Assembly (NCBI RefSeq): GCF_016587355.1
Contig: NZ_BNJF01000010.1
Location: forward strand, 1 to 64,000
DNA length: 64,000 nucleotides
DNA from: Ktedonospora formicarum
GTDB lineage: Bacteria; Chloroflexota; Ktedonobacteria; Ktedonobacterales; Ktedonobacteraceae
Direction of reading: 5' to 3'
The notes beneath the pieces are model-generated. The model was not told the origin of the DNA. It searched no databases and worked only from the letters and a program-made list of their open reading frames with translations. Positions 29,163 to 37,959 of the stretch are shown here, piece after piece (the first letter of the stretch is position 1; each line of letters opens with the position of its first letter). The position numbers and the translations under genes are program-made.

Positions 29163-29783
29163 CTATGCCTCATTGCTTACGACAATATCAAACGATGAGC
29201 GCGGGCGGATATAGGTGAAATAGAGATCTTCCGCAGGGTCCCATAACCTGTGCCATCGACTCATGAAGTCTGGACCTTCCCGAAGGATGAGGCGCTCGCG
29301 GCGAGTTATGTCGTTAACTTCGACAAGAATTGCCAGATCGACAAGATCAGCGAGTTCGGGTCGCGCGGAATAAGCGCCATCTAGAAGGATCACCGGAGCG
29401 GGTTCGAGTGTGATGGTCTCGTCTTTCCAGCCAACCCAGCCTCTCTCTGGATGGAAGTCAAGCGGGTGCCAATGGGCTGGTCTTTTCGCAAGCAGAGGCT
29501 CCAATACTTGCTTGCGCATTCGCTGCCAGTCAATGACTTTAGCGACTTTCTCTTCCGCGCTAATGCCGGACCAGACATCATCATCGCCCCCAGAATAGAA
29601 GTCATCTCCCACGACAACCACACCATCTCCATGCTTCGCGAGTTCATTCGCGATGGTCGATTTACCAGTGCCGCTGCGACCATCAAGCGCGACCAGCACT
29701 GGATTCTTATGGCGCAACAATTGGTGAATATCAAGCAGAATCGCGCCGGGCGCGGATTGCTGGTTTCTCTGAATCTCTTTCAT
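29163..29783 (-). CDS. Uridine-kinase-like P-loop kinase
   Basis: A 206-aa protein of the nucleoside/phosphoribulokinase-like P-loop family. The Walker A is GRSGTGKST at 35-43. GDDFYSGGDDD follows (the acidic DDFY-type motif of uridine kinases), then a DGAYSARPEL segment that fits the base/acceptor site. No membrane segment. The phosphate acceptor is unknown; a nucleoside or sugar is likely. Monocistronic. Confidence 0.85.
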   Translation of the reverse strand: MKEIQRNQQSAPGAILLDIHQLLRHKNPVLVALDGRSGTGKSTIANELAKHGDGVVVVGDDFYSGGDDDVWSGISAEEKVAKVIDWQRMRKQVLEPLLAKRPAHWHPLDFHPERGWVGWKDETITLEPAPVILLDGAYSARPELADLVDLAILVEVNDITRRERLILREGPDFMSRWHRLWDPAEDLYFTYIRPRSSFDIVVSNEA

Positions 29784-30062
29784 ATGCCTGAGTATACAGC
29801 ATCGAACGTGTCTTTTAAAGATATACCCTTGGCTGGGTGCTGTATGTTAATGTGTTTCTGGCTCAAGATACTTGTTGGTGATTTCGTTATTATGGCAGAC
29901 ATAGAGAGGAACGAGGAGAGCTGATGACGCATCAACACTTTCTCTCTGTCAATCGTGATCGTAGTTGAGATCGTCACACAGTCGATGAGGAAATGTTAGA
30001 GTAGGACCTCATGTATGTTTGGCATATTGCCTCTGTGAACCATTGGAAGGAGAGGGCCTGCG

Positions 30063-32402
30063 ATGATTCAGCATCCAGCCTTTAGCGTTCTGGAGTGGAG
30101 CGTCCTAGAGAAGAAATTGCACTTAGATATCCTGGCACAAACAGAATCTATTTTCGCACTCTCAAATGGACATATAGGGTTACGAGGAAACTTAGATGAG
30201 GGTGAACCTCATGGTATCCCTGGAAGTTATCTTAACTCGGTCTATGAGCAACATCCCATTCCTTATGGTGAAGCTGCATATGGGTATCCGGAGGCAGCCC
30301 AAACCATTCTCAATGTGACGAATGGTAAAATCATTCGCCTGCATGTGGAGGATGAGCCTTTTGATATCCGTTATGGAACTCTTCACAGCCACTCGCGCGA
30401 ACTGGATCTTCGTAGTGGTATCCTGCGCCGTCATGTTCGTTGGACTTCGCCTGCCGGGCAAACGGTTAAGGTGTCGTCTACTCGGCTTGTGTCATTTACT
30501 CAGCGAGCAATTGCGGCGATCTGCTATGAAGTCGAGCCCATTGATACACCCATGCGCTTTGTTCTTCAATCAGAACTGGTCGCCAACGAGGCGCTTCCAA
30601 CCGCACAGGTAGATCCTAGATCCGCCAGTGTAATGACGACCAGGCTTGAATGTGAGGAGCATTATGCAAGGGAAACGCTTGGGGTTATGGTTCATCACAC
30701 TCCTACTACTGGGTTGCGTATTGGAGCGGCAATGGATCATGTGATTGAGGGGCCAGCTACCCTCACGGTCGATGCTGAGAGTTCGTCCGATATCGCCCGT
30801 ATGACGATTACAGCACAGGTGCAACCAGGAGAACGGATACGTCTGATTAAGTTTCTGGCCTATGGTTGGTCAAGCCTACGCTCACGGCCTGCTATCCACG
30901 ATCAGGTGATCGCTGCGCTCTCTGCAGCGCGCGTGACAGGGTGGGAGGGATTACAGCGAGAGCAGCGCGCCTATCTGGATGAGTTCTGGTCAAAGGCGGA
31001 TGTTGAACTCCAGGGAGACTACCAGATCCAGCAAGCGGTGCGTTTCGCGCTCTTCCATGTCTTGCAGGCGGGCGCGCGCGGCGAACGCCGACCGATCCCC
31101 GCGAAAGGGCTCACAGGTCCAGGCTATGATGGTCATACCTTCTGGGATACGGAAATATTTGTCCTGCCTGTGCTCACGCTGACATACCCTTCTGCGGTTG
31201 CCGACGCCTTGCGCTGGCGCCATGCCTTGCTTAAGCAAGCGAAGGAGCGTGCTCGTCAGCTTGGTTTGAAAGGAGCGGCCTTTCCCTGGCGCACCATTGC
31301 GGGTCAGGAGTGCTCTGGGTACTGGCCCGCGAGTACAGCCGCGTTCCATATCAACGCTGATATCGCATATGCCGTTGTTCACTACATGGAGGCGACTGGT
31401 GATCTCGCGTTTGAAAAGGAAACAGGCTTACCTTTGCTTGTTGAAACCGCACGGTTATGGCGCTCGCTTGGTTATGAGAACCAGGATGGTCATTTCCGCA
31501 TTGATGGCGTAACTGGCCCCAATGAGTATAGTGCCCTTGCCGACAATAACGTGTACACCAATTTGATGGCGCAACTCAATATGCGCCGCGCTGCTGAGAC
31601 GGCGAGGCGTTATCATCAGAGAGCACAGGCTCTTGGAGTCGATGACCAGGAGATTGATAGCTGGCTTCAGGCCGCTGAACACATGTTTCTGCCTTATGAT
31701 GAGCGCCTCAAGGTTACTCCACAGGATGAGGCATTTACCGCTCACGAAGTATGGGATTTCGCGCATACCGGCGCCAATCAATACCCATTGTTTCTTCACT
31801 TCCCCTATGTACATCTCTATCGTAAGCAGGTGGTGAAGCAAGCTGACCTCATTCTCGCCATGCAGTTATTCACCAACGCGTTTTCCGCTGAACAGAAAGC
31901 CCGCAACTTCGCGTATTATGAGCCACTAACTGTACGCGACTCCTCACTCTCAGCGGCCTCACAGGCGGTTATCGCCGCCGAGGTAGGGCAAATTCCGCTT
32001 GCCTACGACTATCTGAGAGAGGCCGCGCTTATGGATCTGTATAATCTGGAACATAACACGCAGGATGGGTTACACATGGCTGCGCTGGCAGGGTGTTGGA
32101 CTGCATTGGTCGCAGGGGTTGGGGGACTGCGCAGTCAAGATGGTGTACTTTCGTTCAAGCCACGCCTGCCGGAAGCCATAACCTTCCTGGCCTTTAGAAT
32201 TCACTTTCAAGGCCGCTGTTTCCGTATCGAAATTGAGCAGGATGAGGCAACCTATCGACTGCTGGATGGCGAGCCATATAAGATATTCCATTATGGAGAG
32301 GAGATACTGATATCGACCGATACATCCATGACCTGCCCAATACCTGCGATGCAGGTTGAAGAGCGATTGCATCAACCCCCAGGCCGTTCCCCTCTGGGGT
32401 AA
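30063..32402 (+). CDS. GH65 disaccharide phosphorylase
   Basis: A 779-aa enzyme. It has the GH65 N-terminal beta-sandwich (FALSNGHIGLRGNLDEGEPHGIPGSYLNSVYE near 30-60), an (alpha/alpha)6 catalytic barrel with DGHTFWDTEIF, and the general acid Glu in GVTGPNEYS near residue 487. The C-terminal beta domain closes it. GH65 members phosphorolyse alpha-glucosides such as maltose, trehalose, kojibiose or nigerose to beta-glucose 1-phosphate; the specificity cannot be read. No signal peptide, so cytoplasmic. No beta-phosphoglucomutase or transporter is adjacent. The start has GGAAGGAGAGG upstream. Confidence 0.94.
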   Translation: MIQHPAFSVLEWSVLEKKLHLDILAQTESIFALSNGHIGLRGNLDEGEPHGIPGSYLNSVYEQHPIPYGEAAYGYPEAAQTILNVTNGKIIRLHVEDEPFDIRYGTLHSHSRELDLRSGILRRHVRWTSPAGQTVKVSSTRLVSFTQRAIAAICYEVEPIDTPMRFVLQSELVANEALPTAQVDPRSASVMTTRLECEEHYARETLGVMVHHTPTTGLRIGAAMDHVIEGPATLTVDAESSSDIARMTITAQVQPGERIRLIKFLAYGWSSLRSRPAIHDQVIAALSAARVTGWEGLQREQRAYLDEFWSKADVELQGDYQIQQAVRFALFHVLQAGARGERRPIPAKGLTGPGYDGHTFWDTEIFVLPVLTLTYPSAVADALRWRHALLKQAKERARQLGLKGAAFPWRTIAGQECSGYWPASTAAFHINADIAYAVVHYMEATGDLAFEKETGLPLLVETARLWRSLGYENQDGHFRIDGVTGPNEYSALADNNVYTNLMAQLNMRRAAETARRYHQRAQALGVDDQEIDSWLQAAEHMFLPYDERLKVTPQDEAFTAHEVWDFAHTGANQYPLFLHFPYVHLYRKQVVKQADLILAMQLFTNAFSAEQKARNFAYYEPLTVRDSSLSAASQAVIAAEVGQIPLAYDYLREAALMDLYNLEHNTQDGLHMAALAGCWTALVAGVGGLRSQDGVLSFKPRLPEAITFLAFRIHFQGRCFRIEIEQDEATYRLLDGEPYKIFHYGEEILISTDTSMTCPIPAMQVEERLHQPPGRSPLG

Positions 32403-32473
32403 GTCTCTGATGGTTGTGTAGCAGGTTGATCCATTCCCTATTTGGTCTCCAGGTGAAGGATGTTGACATATTA

Positions 32474-32854
32474 CTAAGTGACAGTGACCGTTAAATTCAT
32501 ACCAGGATGAATGGTGCAATAGAGCTGGAACGTACCTGCTGTGTTAAATGGGCCGACATTTTTGGAGTCGTTACCCGCGAAATTCAGATTATTGACAACA
32601 GGAGCACCAGATTCAATAAATGGTTTGGCTGTATTCCCTTGCCAGGTCCCATTGGAGATGATGTGCGTTGAAGATGTGGTATCGACCAGGGCTATACTCT
32701 CCCCTTTTTTAATGGCCACTTCTTTATCAATAAAATCTGAGGTTCCCATACGAGCTTTTGTGCTCGCTTGAACCTGCATTTTAATAGAGCATGCTCCTGC
32801 AATCAAGGTGAGCGATGCTAGGACGAGCAGGAAGAAGAAGCTTCGTTTATACAT
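32474..32854 (-). CDS. Cupredoxin (blue copper) lipoprotein
   Basis: A 126-aa exported protein: signal peptide with lipobox LIAGAC (lipidated Cys22) and a cupredoxin domain. The type 1 copper ligands can be placed at His64 (STHIISNG), Cys113, His116 and Met119 (YCTIHPGM). Likely a small membrane-tethered electron carrier or copper-binding protein. GAGAGGGG stands upstream of the start. Convergent with the GH65 gene. Confidence 0.9.
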   Translation of the reverse strand: MYKRSFFFLLVLASLTLIAGACSIKMQVQASTKARMGTSDFIDKEVAIKKGESIALVDTTSSTHIISNGTWQGNTAKPFIESGAPVVNNLNFAGNDSKNVGPFNTAGTFQLYCTIHPGMNLTVTVT

Positions 32855-33096
32855 GTGCGCCCCTCTCTTGAATCGTATAAGGAAATCGTGAGATGGACTA
32901 CCTCTCAGTCAAGGAGTGGATCGTGCTTCCATATACATCTAGAAGCGGAGTCGGTATGCTTTGGTGACCATCTGAGAGGCTAGTGAAGACACGTTGTTAT
33001 TCGCGCAATAGCATGTTAGATGATATCTATCTATACTATATAGTGTACTCTTGCTTGATAGAGATGAGCACGACAGGTATAAGAGAGGATGTCTTC

Positions 33097-33288
33097 ATGC
33101 GACAACCTGGGACTCGTTTGCAAGCTACAGCGCATTTATCGCTCTCAACTGTCCAGGGGCGTAATGCAATGGTTTTGCTGCTCTCATGTGTCTCAAGTAG
33201 CATGGACGCAATCAGTTTCCTGCTGTTGGGTCGTGTCTTTATCGCAAACATGACTGGTAATGTCATGTTTGCCCAGTTTGAAGGCTAA
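33097..33288 (+). pseudogene. DUF1275 membrane protein, 5' fragment
   Basis: Encodes the first part of a DUF1275 (YoaK-like) protein: RNAMVLLLSCVSSSMDAISFLLLGRVFIANMTGNVM is the typical first helix pair, with the MTGN motif. Homology stops just after this and a TAA follows. The C-terminal part of the same family is at 55164-55454 on the same strand, so the gene was split by the element between them. The ATG at 33097 has AGAGGA upstream; ATG 33064 is in frame too. Confidence 0.85.
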
Positions 33289-33400
33289 TTGAGCACTCTT
33301 CCACACCACAGCAAGAAACATTTTTGTGCTTTTTAAGCATGGAGTGAGCATCTACCACCACCATTTTTATTCTCTTGTGTTACGCGGGATTCTTTGGCGT

Positions 33401-33429
33401 TTGGTGTCGTTGGTGTCAAATTTGGTGTC
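33401..33429. repeat. Three direct copies of TTGGTGTC
   Basis: Copies start at 33401, 33410 and 33422, just inside the left end of the element and directly before a 21-bp hairpin. They may be recombinase or excisionase arm-type sites, or iterons. Confidence 0.6.
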
Positions 33430-33478
33430 ATTTTCAACGAAGGGGAAGCCGCCAAAGATCGGCTTCCCCTTCGTTGAA
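33429..33478. terminator. 21-bp perfect hairpin at left end of element
   Basis: Arms 33429-33449 and 33458-33478 with an 8-nt loop and A/T tracts on both sides, so it can stop transcription in either direction, insulating the element from the host gene. Confidence 0.7.
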
Positions 33479-33692
33479 AAACAAAGCGTAATGTTCTGAT
33501 AACCTCTAATAAACAGTCGCAGCCTGAAATGCTAAGCCATTGCTGTTTCTTATTGCTATATCTTGTTACACTCCTTTGACAGCTCATACAAGAATTGTTA
33601 TTCTTTGAATACAGCAATATCCTCCTTAATGATAAGCAATGGAGTGCGAAACGGAAGGTTGTAATGCTACTGATGACTGTAAGGAGGCAGGC

Positions 33693-33974
33693 ATGGCTAA
33701 TCATTTAAAGCTTTCCAAAGCGTTGTTTGAATGGGATATCTCAGGCAATATTGTCATCTTTAGCAATGGTGATGGGATACGCCTATCGGCTACAGAAGTA
33801 GTTAGGCTCAGTAGCTGGCTTAATAAACGGCCAATATCAGAGCAGTTGATTCTTAATCAGAGGCGGTTTCAAATGGGTAAAAAAGAGCATTTGACCATTT
33901 TGAAAGAGGGGCTATCGATCTACCTTTCTACTGAAGATACGCGCCAACTTACCCAATGGCTCAAGAGTAGTTGA
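33693..33974 (+). CDS. Hypothetical protein with internal duplication, 93 aa
   Basis: A small cytoplasmic protein. The start at 33693 has AAGGAGG 6 nt upstream. It contains two similar halves of strand-strand-helix type: NGDGIRLSATEVVRLSSWLNKR and KEGLSIYLSTEDTRQLTQWLKSS. No known motif. First gene of the element, followed by a terminator-like hairpin and the nucleotidyltransferase gene. Confidence 0.6.
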   Translation: MANHLKLSKALFEWDISGNIVIFSNGDGIRLSATEVVRLSSWLNKRPISEQLILNQRRFQMGKKEHLTILKEGLSIYLSTEDTRQLTQWLKSS

Positions 33975-34002
33975 TGCATGGTATGACTGCGCAGAAAAGA
34001 GT

Positions 34003-34039
34003 AAAACCCCTCCAGGTCATAGGACGCCTGGAGGTTTTT
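34003..34039 (+). terminator. Hairpin before nucleotidyltransferase gene
   Basis: CCTCCAGG (34009-34016) pairs with CCTGGAGG (34027-34034), followed by TTTTT. It ends the preceding gene only 18 nt before the next start codon. Confidence 0.7.
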
Positions 34040-34056
34040 AATAATGGAGGCCACAT

Positions 34057-34602
34057 ATGCAATCACAGGAAATTGAAGCATACCTTGCCGAGCTCGGGCA
34101 GGAACTGCAAGGACTTGCTGTAAAGCGACCCATCCGCATCCTTCTCATTGGAGGCGCATTCATGTTAACCCAGCTTCGCAACAGAGTAGCAACAAAAGAT
34201 GTTGATGTGCTTCTCAAAGATACCGTTGACTCACCAGCCTCACCATCCTATCTGACGTTCAAAGCTGCTATCCGACAGGTTGCGAATAGGCACCAGATTC
34301 CACCAACCTGGCTCAATGATCTCATGGGAGAATTCCTTCATACAATGGGGACTGTACCAGCTGGAAGGTTGTGGCGTCGGTACGGCATGTTAGAAGTGTA
34401 TATTCCACCCAGGAGATACATCCTGGCGCTCAAACTTTTTGCTGGCCGGGACAAAGATCGGGAGGATATTCAGGCACTCTGCAAAGATTTGGGTGTTCAG
34501 ACTCGCAAACAAGCACAAAATCTCCTGGACGAATACATCCCTGATCGGCGCGTTCAAGAGCTTAACGACGTTGAAGAAACGCTTGATGATTTTTTTTCCT
34601 GA
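34057..34602 (+). CDS. DUF6036-like nucleotidyltransferase
   Basis: A 181-aa protein of the minimal nucleotidyltransferase type. LLIGGAFMLTQLRNRVATKDVDVLL near 29-53 carries the GG helix motif and the D-x-D metal pair of the polymerase-beta fold. The later RYILALKLFAGRDKDREDIQALCKDLG resembles the K/R-x-x-D-x-x-D-I segment of AbiEii/MenA-like toxins. Such proteins can add nucleotides to tRNA or proteins, usually controlled by a neighbouring antitoxin. The next gene (34683) looks like its partner. GGAGG stands upstream of the ATG. Confidence 0.75.
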   Translation: MQSQEIEAYLAELGQELQGLAVKRPIRILLIGGAFMLTQLRNRVATKDVDVLLKDTVDSPASPSYLTFKAAIRQVANRHQIPPTWLNDLMGEFLHTMGTVPAGRLWRRYGMLEVYIPPRRYILALKLFAGRDKDREDIQALCKDLGVQTRKQAQNLLDEYIPDRRVQELNDVEETLDDFFS

Positions 34603-34682
34603 GCACCAATTGTTTCAGTACAGTAATGTTACAATATATGCAGGCAGTCATTAGCAGTGTTTTACCAGGAAGAGAACATCTC

Positions 34683-35132
34683 ATGGGAGAATGGATACAG
34701 TCTATAGCCGATACCTATAAAGCTATTTGTGCTGGAGAAGCCCCATGGGTTGCGCTGGGAAATTTTATGAATGCCTGGTATGATTATGCCAAGGATCAGC
34801 GTGAAGCACTGGTTTCTGAGTCCCTTCCTGCTTTAGCAACCTCTTCTCTTGAACAGCGACGGTGGGCTGCTTTCTGCGTTGCTTCCGTGGAGTACCTTTG
34901 CCAACGTTATGGCCTGCACTGTCCAGATTGGGTTTATCAGAGCCAGTATTCTTTAGTAGAGCCCTGGTTTCATGCAGTAAACCCTCATAAGCCACAAGTA
35001 CGGGCTCGCCTCATTGAAACCACCCCAGAACCATTTACCAGACGTAATATCTATTGCGGCAACAAGATGTTTGCCAACAAATATGAGTTCGCTGCGCAGG
35101 CTGGTACAACCTCACCCAACCAGGCAATCTGA
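34683..35132 (+). CDS. Conserved partner protein of the nucleotidyltransferase
   Basis: A 149-aa cytoplasmic protein. The segment CVASVEYLCQRYGLHCPDWV..., then PWF, then TTPEPFTRRNIYCGNKMFA, resembles from memory the C-terminal part of actinobacterial HTH proteins that sit next to DUF6036 nucleotidyltransferases. The HTH part is absent here. The ATG at 34683 has AGGAAGAG upstream; earlier ATGs at 34626 and 34638 are possible. The gene follows the nucleotidyltransferase by 80 nt. A role as antitoxin or substrate adaptor is inferred. Confidence 0.6.
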   Translation: MGEWIQSIADTYKAICAGEAPWVALGNFMNAWYDYAKDQREALVSESLPALATSSLEQRRWAAFCVASVEYLCQRYGLHCPDWVYQSQYSLVEPWFHAVNPHKPQVRARLIETTPEPFTRRNIYCGNKMFANKYEFAAQAGTTSPNQAI

Positions 35133-35352
35133 TCACTGGCGTGTGCGCTCTCGCTATCTCGCTGGCATTTCTGGTCCTGCTCGTTACTGGGGCTTTGTAC
35201 GGTAGACAGAAGTAGGAGCCGCGCGAGCCCTCATATACATGCATCGAGAGTTTTTCTTACGTTCTCTTGGAGGAAATATAAGGACGTTTCTTGAAGCTAA
35301 ACGATGAGCCAATGAATATGATGTTACCCAATGAAGCAGGAACATCTACGAC

Positions 35353-35398
35353 AGAGAGTCGGTGCCCACGGCCCATAGGGCTGCGGCACCGACTCTCT
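35353..35398 (-). terminator. Hairpin ending the minus-strand 120-aa gene
   Basis: A 14-bp perfect outer stem (AGAGAGTCGGTGCC/GGCACCGACTCTCT) with an inner GCCC/GGGC stem. Very stable, but it lacks a clear T run. Confidence 0.55.
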
Positions 35399-35425
35399 TC
35401 CCCTTCACATGCTTGGGAAACACAC

Positions 35426-35788
35426 CTAGGCGATCCGCCGGAGGATCGCTGCGATGTCGAGATACAGCTTGTAGTACCCCAGTGCCAGAGGCTTCAGCTC
35501 TTTCTGATGCTGAGGGTACGGGGTCGCCTTCACTTCCCGGAGGTCGCGCTCAAATCGCAGTTCAGCGCACCGCTCGAAGAGCTCTGCTTGTTCCAGAGGG
35601 TGGAATTGACCCGCCAGAGTGCTGGCCTGCATGTCCAACCAGTCGAGCTCGCCATCCATCGCGTTTCGGCCATGGGTTCCGTACCTCAAAGCCAGCACGA
35701 AGTATTCTTCTGCCAGCCTGAGACGCCGACGGTCAGCTTCAAGCAACTGCCCCTCGGCCTGCCGCCTAGCCAGCCATTTCATTATCAC
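35426..35788 (-). CDS. Hypothetical helical protein, 120 aa
   Basis: An all-helical, charged protein (many Leu, Arg, Glu; for example LLEADRRRLRLAEEYFVLALRYG and ELFERCAELRFERDLREVK). The forward frame across the same DNA lacks protein-like composition, so the minus strand is the coding one. AAGGGA lies rather far upstream of the ATG. It is one of six reverse-strand cassettes in the element, with a stable hairpin at its 3' end. Function unknown. Confidence 0.55.
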   Translation of the reverse strand: MIMKWLARRQAEGQLLEADRRRLRLAEEYFVLALRYGTHGRNAMDGELDWLDMQASTLAGQFHPLEQAELFERCAELRFERDLREVKATPYPQHQKELKPLALGYYKLYLDIAAILRRIA

Positions 35789-36031
35789 AGCAATCCCTTC
35801 TCGGGTAGTGCTTCCAAGTATCGTGAAGTAGTCGCTCTTCTCCGTCTACCACCTTGCTTTAATAAAAGAAGGGAGCCAGAGCAGAAATCACAAGTGCCAT
35901 CAGTATAACATACATTTCCCTATACATAGATCTATTAGTGACACTTTGCTAGCTGTGGAAGGAGGGCGATACATCAAGTCAATAAACGGAGCAAAAGCCT
36001 ATGTAAAGTTGATTTTGAGGAATTGAACCAA

Positions 36032-36064
36032 CCCTTATAACACACACGCTATAAGGGCTTTCCT
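36032..36064 (+). terminator. Hairpin before PP-loop gene
   Basis: CCCTTATA (36032-36039) pairs with TATAAGGG (36050-36057) and is followed by a T-rich stretch, 15 nt before the next start codon. Confidence 0.55.
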
Positions 36065-36078
36065 TTTGAGGTCGAATT

Positions 36079-36969
36079 ATGAGCCAGTCGGTTCTCAATG
36101 AATATGTTGTTGGCCTGCGTCAGGCAACACGGGTGATCGTCTCGACGAGTGGCGGCAAAGATAGTGTCGCCATGTTGCTTGAGGTCCTTGAAACGATCCC
36201 ACGCGAATTGGTCATAGCACATCACCAGATTGTCCTTGAAGACTGGCCTGGAACGGTGGAATATTGCAAGGCCACTTGCCAGCGGTTAGGCGTTCCTCTC
36301 TATTGCACCCAGGCAACCTATAGCGGCTATGAATGCCTGCACTGCCATCACTGCTATCTCATCTCCTGTGCCAGTTTGACGATACCCTGGTGTCGTAAAT
36401 GCGGTTCCTATCGTGCTCGATATCTGCGTCAAGTAGAAAATGTGCTTGATCTGGTGGAGTGGCGGCAGGCATGGCCCCCTTTATCGGTTCGCTTTTGCAC
36501 CTCCTACTTTAAGCGTGACAATTTCAACGCCTGGGCCAGAGCCAACGCGCAACTCCTTGGAGAGCATCCCGTGATCTGCTTGGGCGAACGCGCCTTAGAA
36601 TCTCGTAACCGTGCGAAGTTGCCTGTGTGGCGTGGGCGTTCTGGTCTCAAAAAAGGGTGGATGCATGAGTGGCGACCTGTCCTTTCCAGGCGACGGATTG
36701 AGGTGTTTCAGAAGATGAGGGCTTATGGCATTGAGCCTCACTACTGTTATGAACTGCAAGGAATGACCGAGCAGGACATGTACGAAACAGATATTGAGGG
36801 CGGCGCGCGCATGTCCTGTGTGATGTGCTTTCTCAAGAGTCCGGGACAGTTACGTACAGGCTACTATACCCAAGAGGGCAGAGCAGTTATGGAGAGGGTG
36901 TTGGCTGTGGAGGCGAAGACTGGGCATACCATTCAGCATGGCCTTGCTCTTGCTGAGATATTGGCATAA
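36079..36969 (+). CDS. PAPS-reductase-like PP-loop ATPase with Cys clusters
   Basis: A 296-aa member of the adenine nucleotide alpha-hydrolase superfamily. The PP-loop SGGKDS is at 24-29. Two Cys-rich patches follow: CLHCHHC with ISC and WCRKC around residues 90-115, and SCVMC near 250, which could hold zinc or an iron-sulfur cluster. RFCTSYFKRDNF near 137-148 resembles the substrate loop of phage and plasmid PAPS reductase/sulfotransferase proteins and of DndC. No Dnd/Ssp partner genes are present. The likely chemistry is adenylation of a nucleic-acid or sulfur substrate. Start codon preceded by TTGAGG. Confidence 0.8.
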   Translation: MSQSVLNEYVVGLRQATRVIVSTSGGKDSVAMLLEVLETIPRELVIAHHQIVLEDWPGTVEYCKATCQRLGVPLYCTQATYSGYECLHCHHCYLISCASLTIPWCRKCGSYRARYLRQVENVLDLVEWRQAWPPLSVRFCTSYFKRDNFNAWARANAQLLGEHPVICLGERALESRNRAKLPVWRGRSGLKKGWMHEWRPVLSRRRIEVFQKMRAYGIEPHYCYELQGMTEQDMYETDIEGGARMSCVMCFLKSPGQLRTGYYTQEGRAVMERVLAVEAKTGHTIQHGLALAEILA

Positions 36970-37118
36970 GACCAGGGGCACGGAGGAAGTGCCCCTGCCC
37001 GCTATAGTCGCTATTCTTTTATGTCTGCTAGTGATACCACTGCCATTATTCTTCCATTACTGGCTGTCATTCTACTACCGGGAGAACCAAAGGAAACGTG
37101 GCCCAAGGGCGCCTGCAT

Positions 37119-37358
37119 CGCACCGGAAATGAATCTTGAACCGCATCGGTAGATGACTGAATGCTCAACGTTGCCAGTACCGCCATAACAGCCAGGTACA
37201 GTGCTACCACTACCCTGGGTACTAGAACTAGGTCGAGTTTGCTACTGTCGAGCCATCCACTGTTGCCAGTCATGCCATACTTGCGGATTACCGCACCGGA
37301 AACGGGCGATTGAACCACATCGATAGATGACTGGATGCTCAACGTTGCCAGTACCGCC
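37119..37358. repeat. Degenerate 67-bp duplication
   Basis: Copies at about 37119-37184 and 37292-37358 are near-identical. The second is the 3' coding part of the minus-strand gene 37242-37805 (YGGTGNVEHxVIYRCGS on its strand); the first lies beyond its stop codon and is a leftover duplicate. Confidence 0.75.
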
Positions 37359-37805
37359 GTAACCACCAATTCCAGTTCTGCCACCCCAGCCGCCATGATC
37401 AGTCCCATACCGACCCAGGTAGGAAGGATAGCGTGGTCCAAGGACGACTGGACCGGGGATATAGCGTGGTCCAAGGATGACTGGGCCACCGGGAAAAGGT
37501 ATCGGATAACGTGGTCTAACAATGTCTGGACCTTCAGGATTAGGGTAGTAAATGCTGCCAGGGTTGTAGAGTGAAGTACCAGTATTCCTTACAAGTTCTG
37601 TTCCAGGATTGTAGAGCGAAATGCCAGTTTGTTTGATGAGTGAAATGCCCCCTCCATCAGGTTGGGACTTTACAACTTTGTCTGGCATTTTAGTTGTTGT
37701 ACTAGCGGCCGATACTGAGTGTGCTGCACTGATTATCAGGAAGAGAGCAAGCAAGCCACTGAATGCAGGAAGGCAAATGAATTTTGTACACACTAACAGC
37801 TTCAT
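37242..37805 (-). CDS. Exported Gly/Pro/Tyr-rich protein, 187 aa
   Basis: An N-terminal signal peptide (KFICLPAFSGLLALFLIISAAHSVSA, cleavage probably near residue 34) is followed by a low-complexity mature part with repeats of the forms LYNPG, GPRYP and GGYGGTG, plus two Cys near the end. The first 45 residues match the exported protein at 51190-51480 (CTK...FS..ALLL..S..HS.SAASTTT.MP.K). The two genes also share an upstream block of about 79 bp. Function unknown; surface or structural roles are possible. Confidence 0.7.
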   Translation of the reverse strand: MKLLVCTKFICLPAFSGLLALFLIISAAHSVSAASTTTKMPDKVVKSQPDGGGISLIKQTGISLYNPGTELVRNTGTSLYNPGSIYYPNPEGPDIVRPRYPIPFPGGPVILGPRYIPGPVVLGPRYPSYLGRYGTDHGGWGGRTGIGGYGGTGNVEHPVIYRCGSIARFRCGNPQVWHDWQQWMARQ

Positions 37806-37880
37806 TAAGTACCCCCTTTTGCCGAGATGCGCGTAAATACGCTAAAAAATCTCGATAAAGCAAAAACGGCAGGTGAATTT

Positions 37881-37959
37881 CAAATGGCCAAACACTACAA
37901 AACACTCTTATCAAGGTCTCTTTTTTTTTATAAAAGGAGAGACAAACTCAAGAGACATT
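37881..37959 (-). promoter_or_regulatory. Upstream block shared with 51552-51629
   Basis: About 79 bp, strongly similar to 51552-51629: CAAATGG..AAACACTAC.AAAC at one end, a T8-9 ATA tract in the middle and GGAGA-type GACAAACTCA.GAGACATT at the other. Both copies lie about 75 nt upstream of the starts of related exported proteins, so they are probably their promoter or control region. Confidence 0.65.

Noticed and set aside
28886..29173. Minus-strand 95-codon frame suggesting a transposase remnant
   Set aside because: No transposase motif could be recognised on reading it.
35291..35908. Forward 205-codon frame
   Set aside because: Antisense shadow of the 35426-35788 gene; composition is not protein-like.
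36992..37132. Possible 47-aa single-helix membrane protein (GTG start) after the PP-loop gene
   Set aside because: Ribosome binding site is only 2 nt from the GTG and the 3' part overlaps a degenerate repeat.
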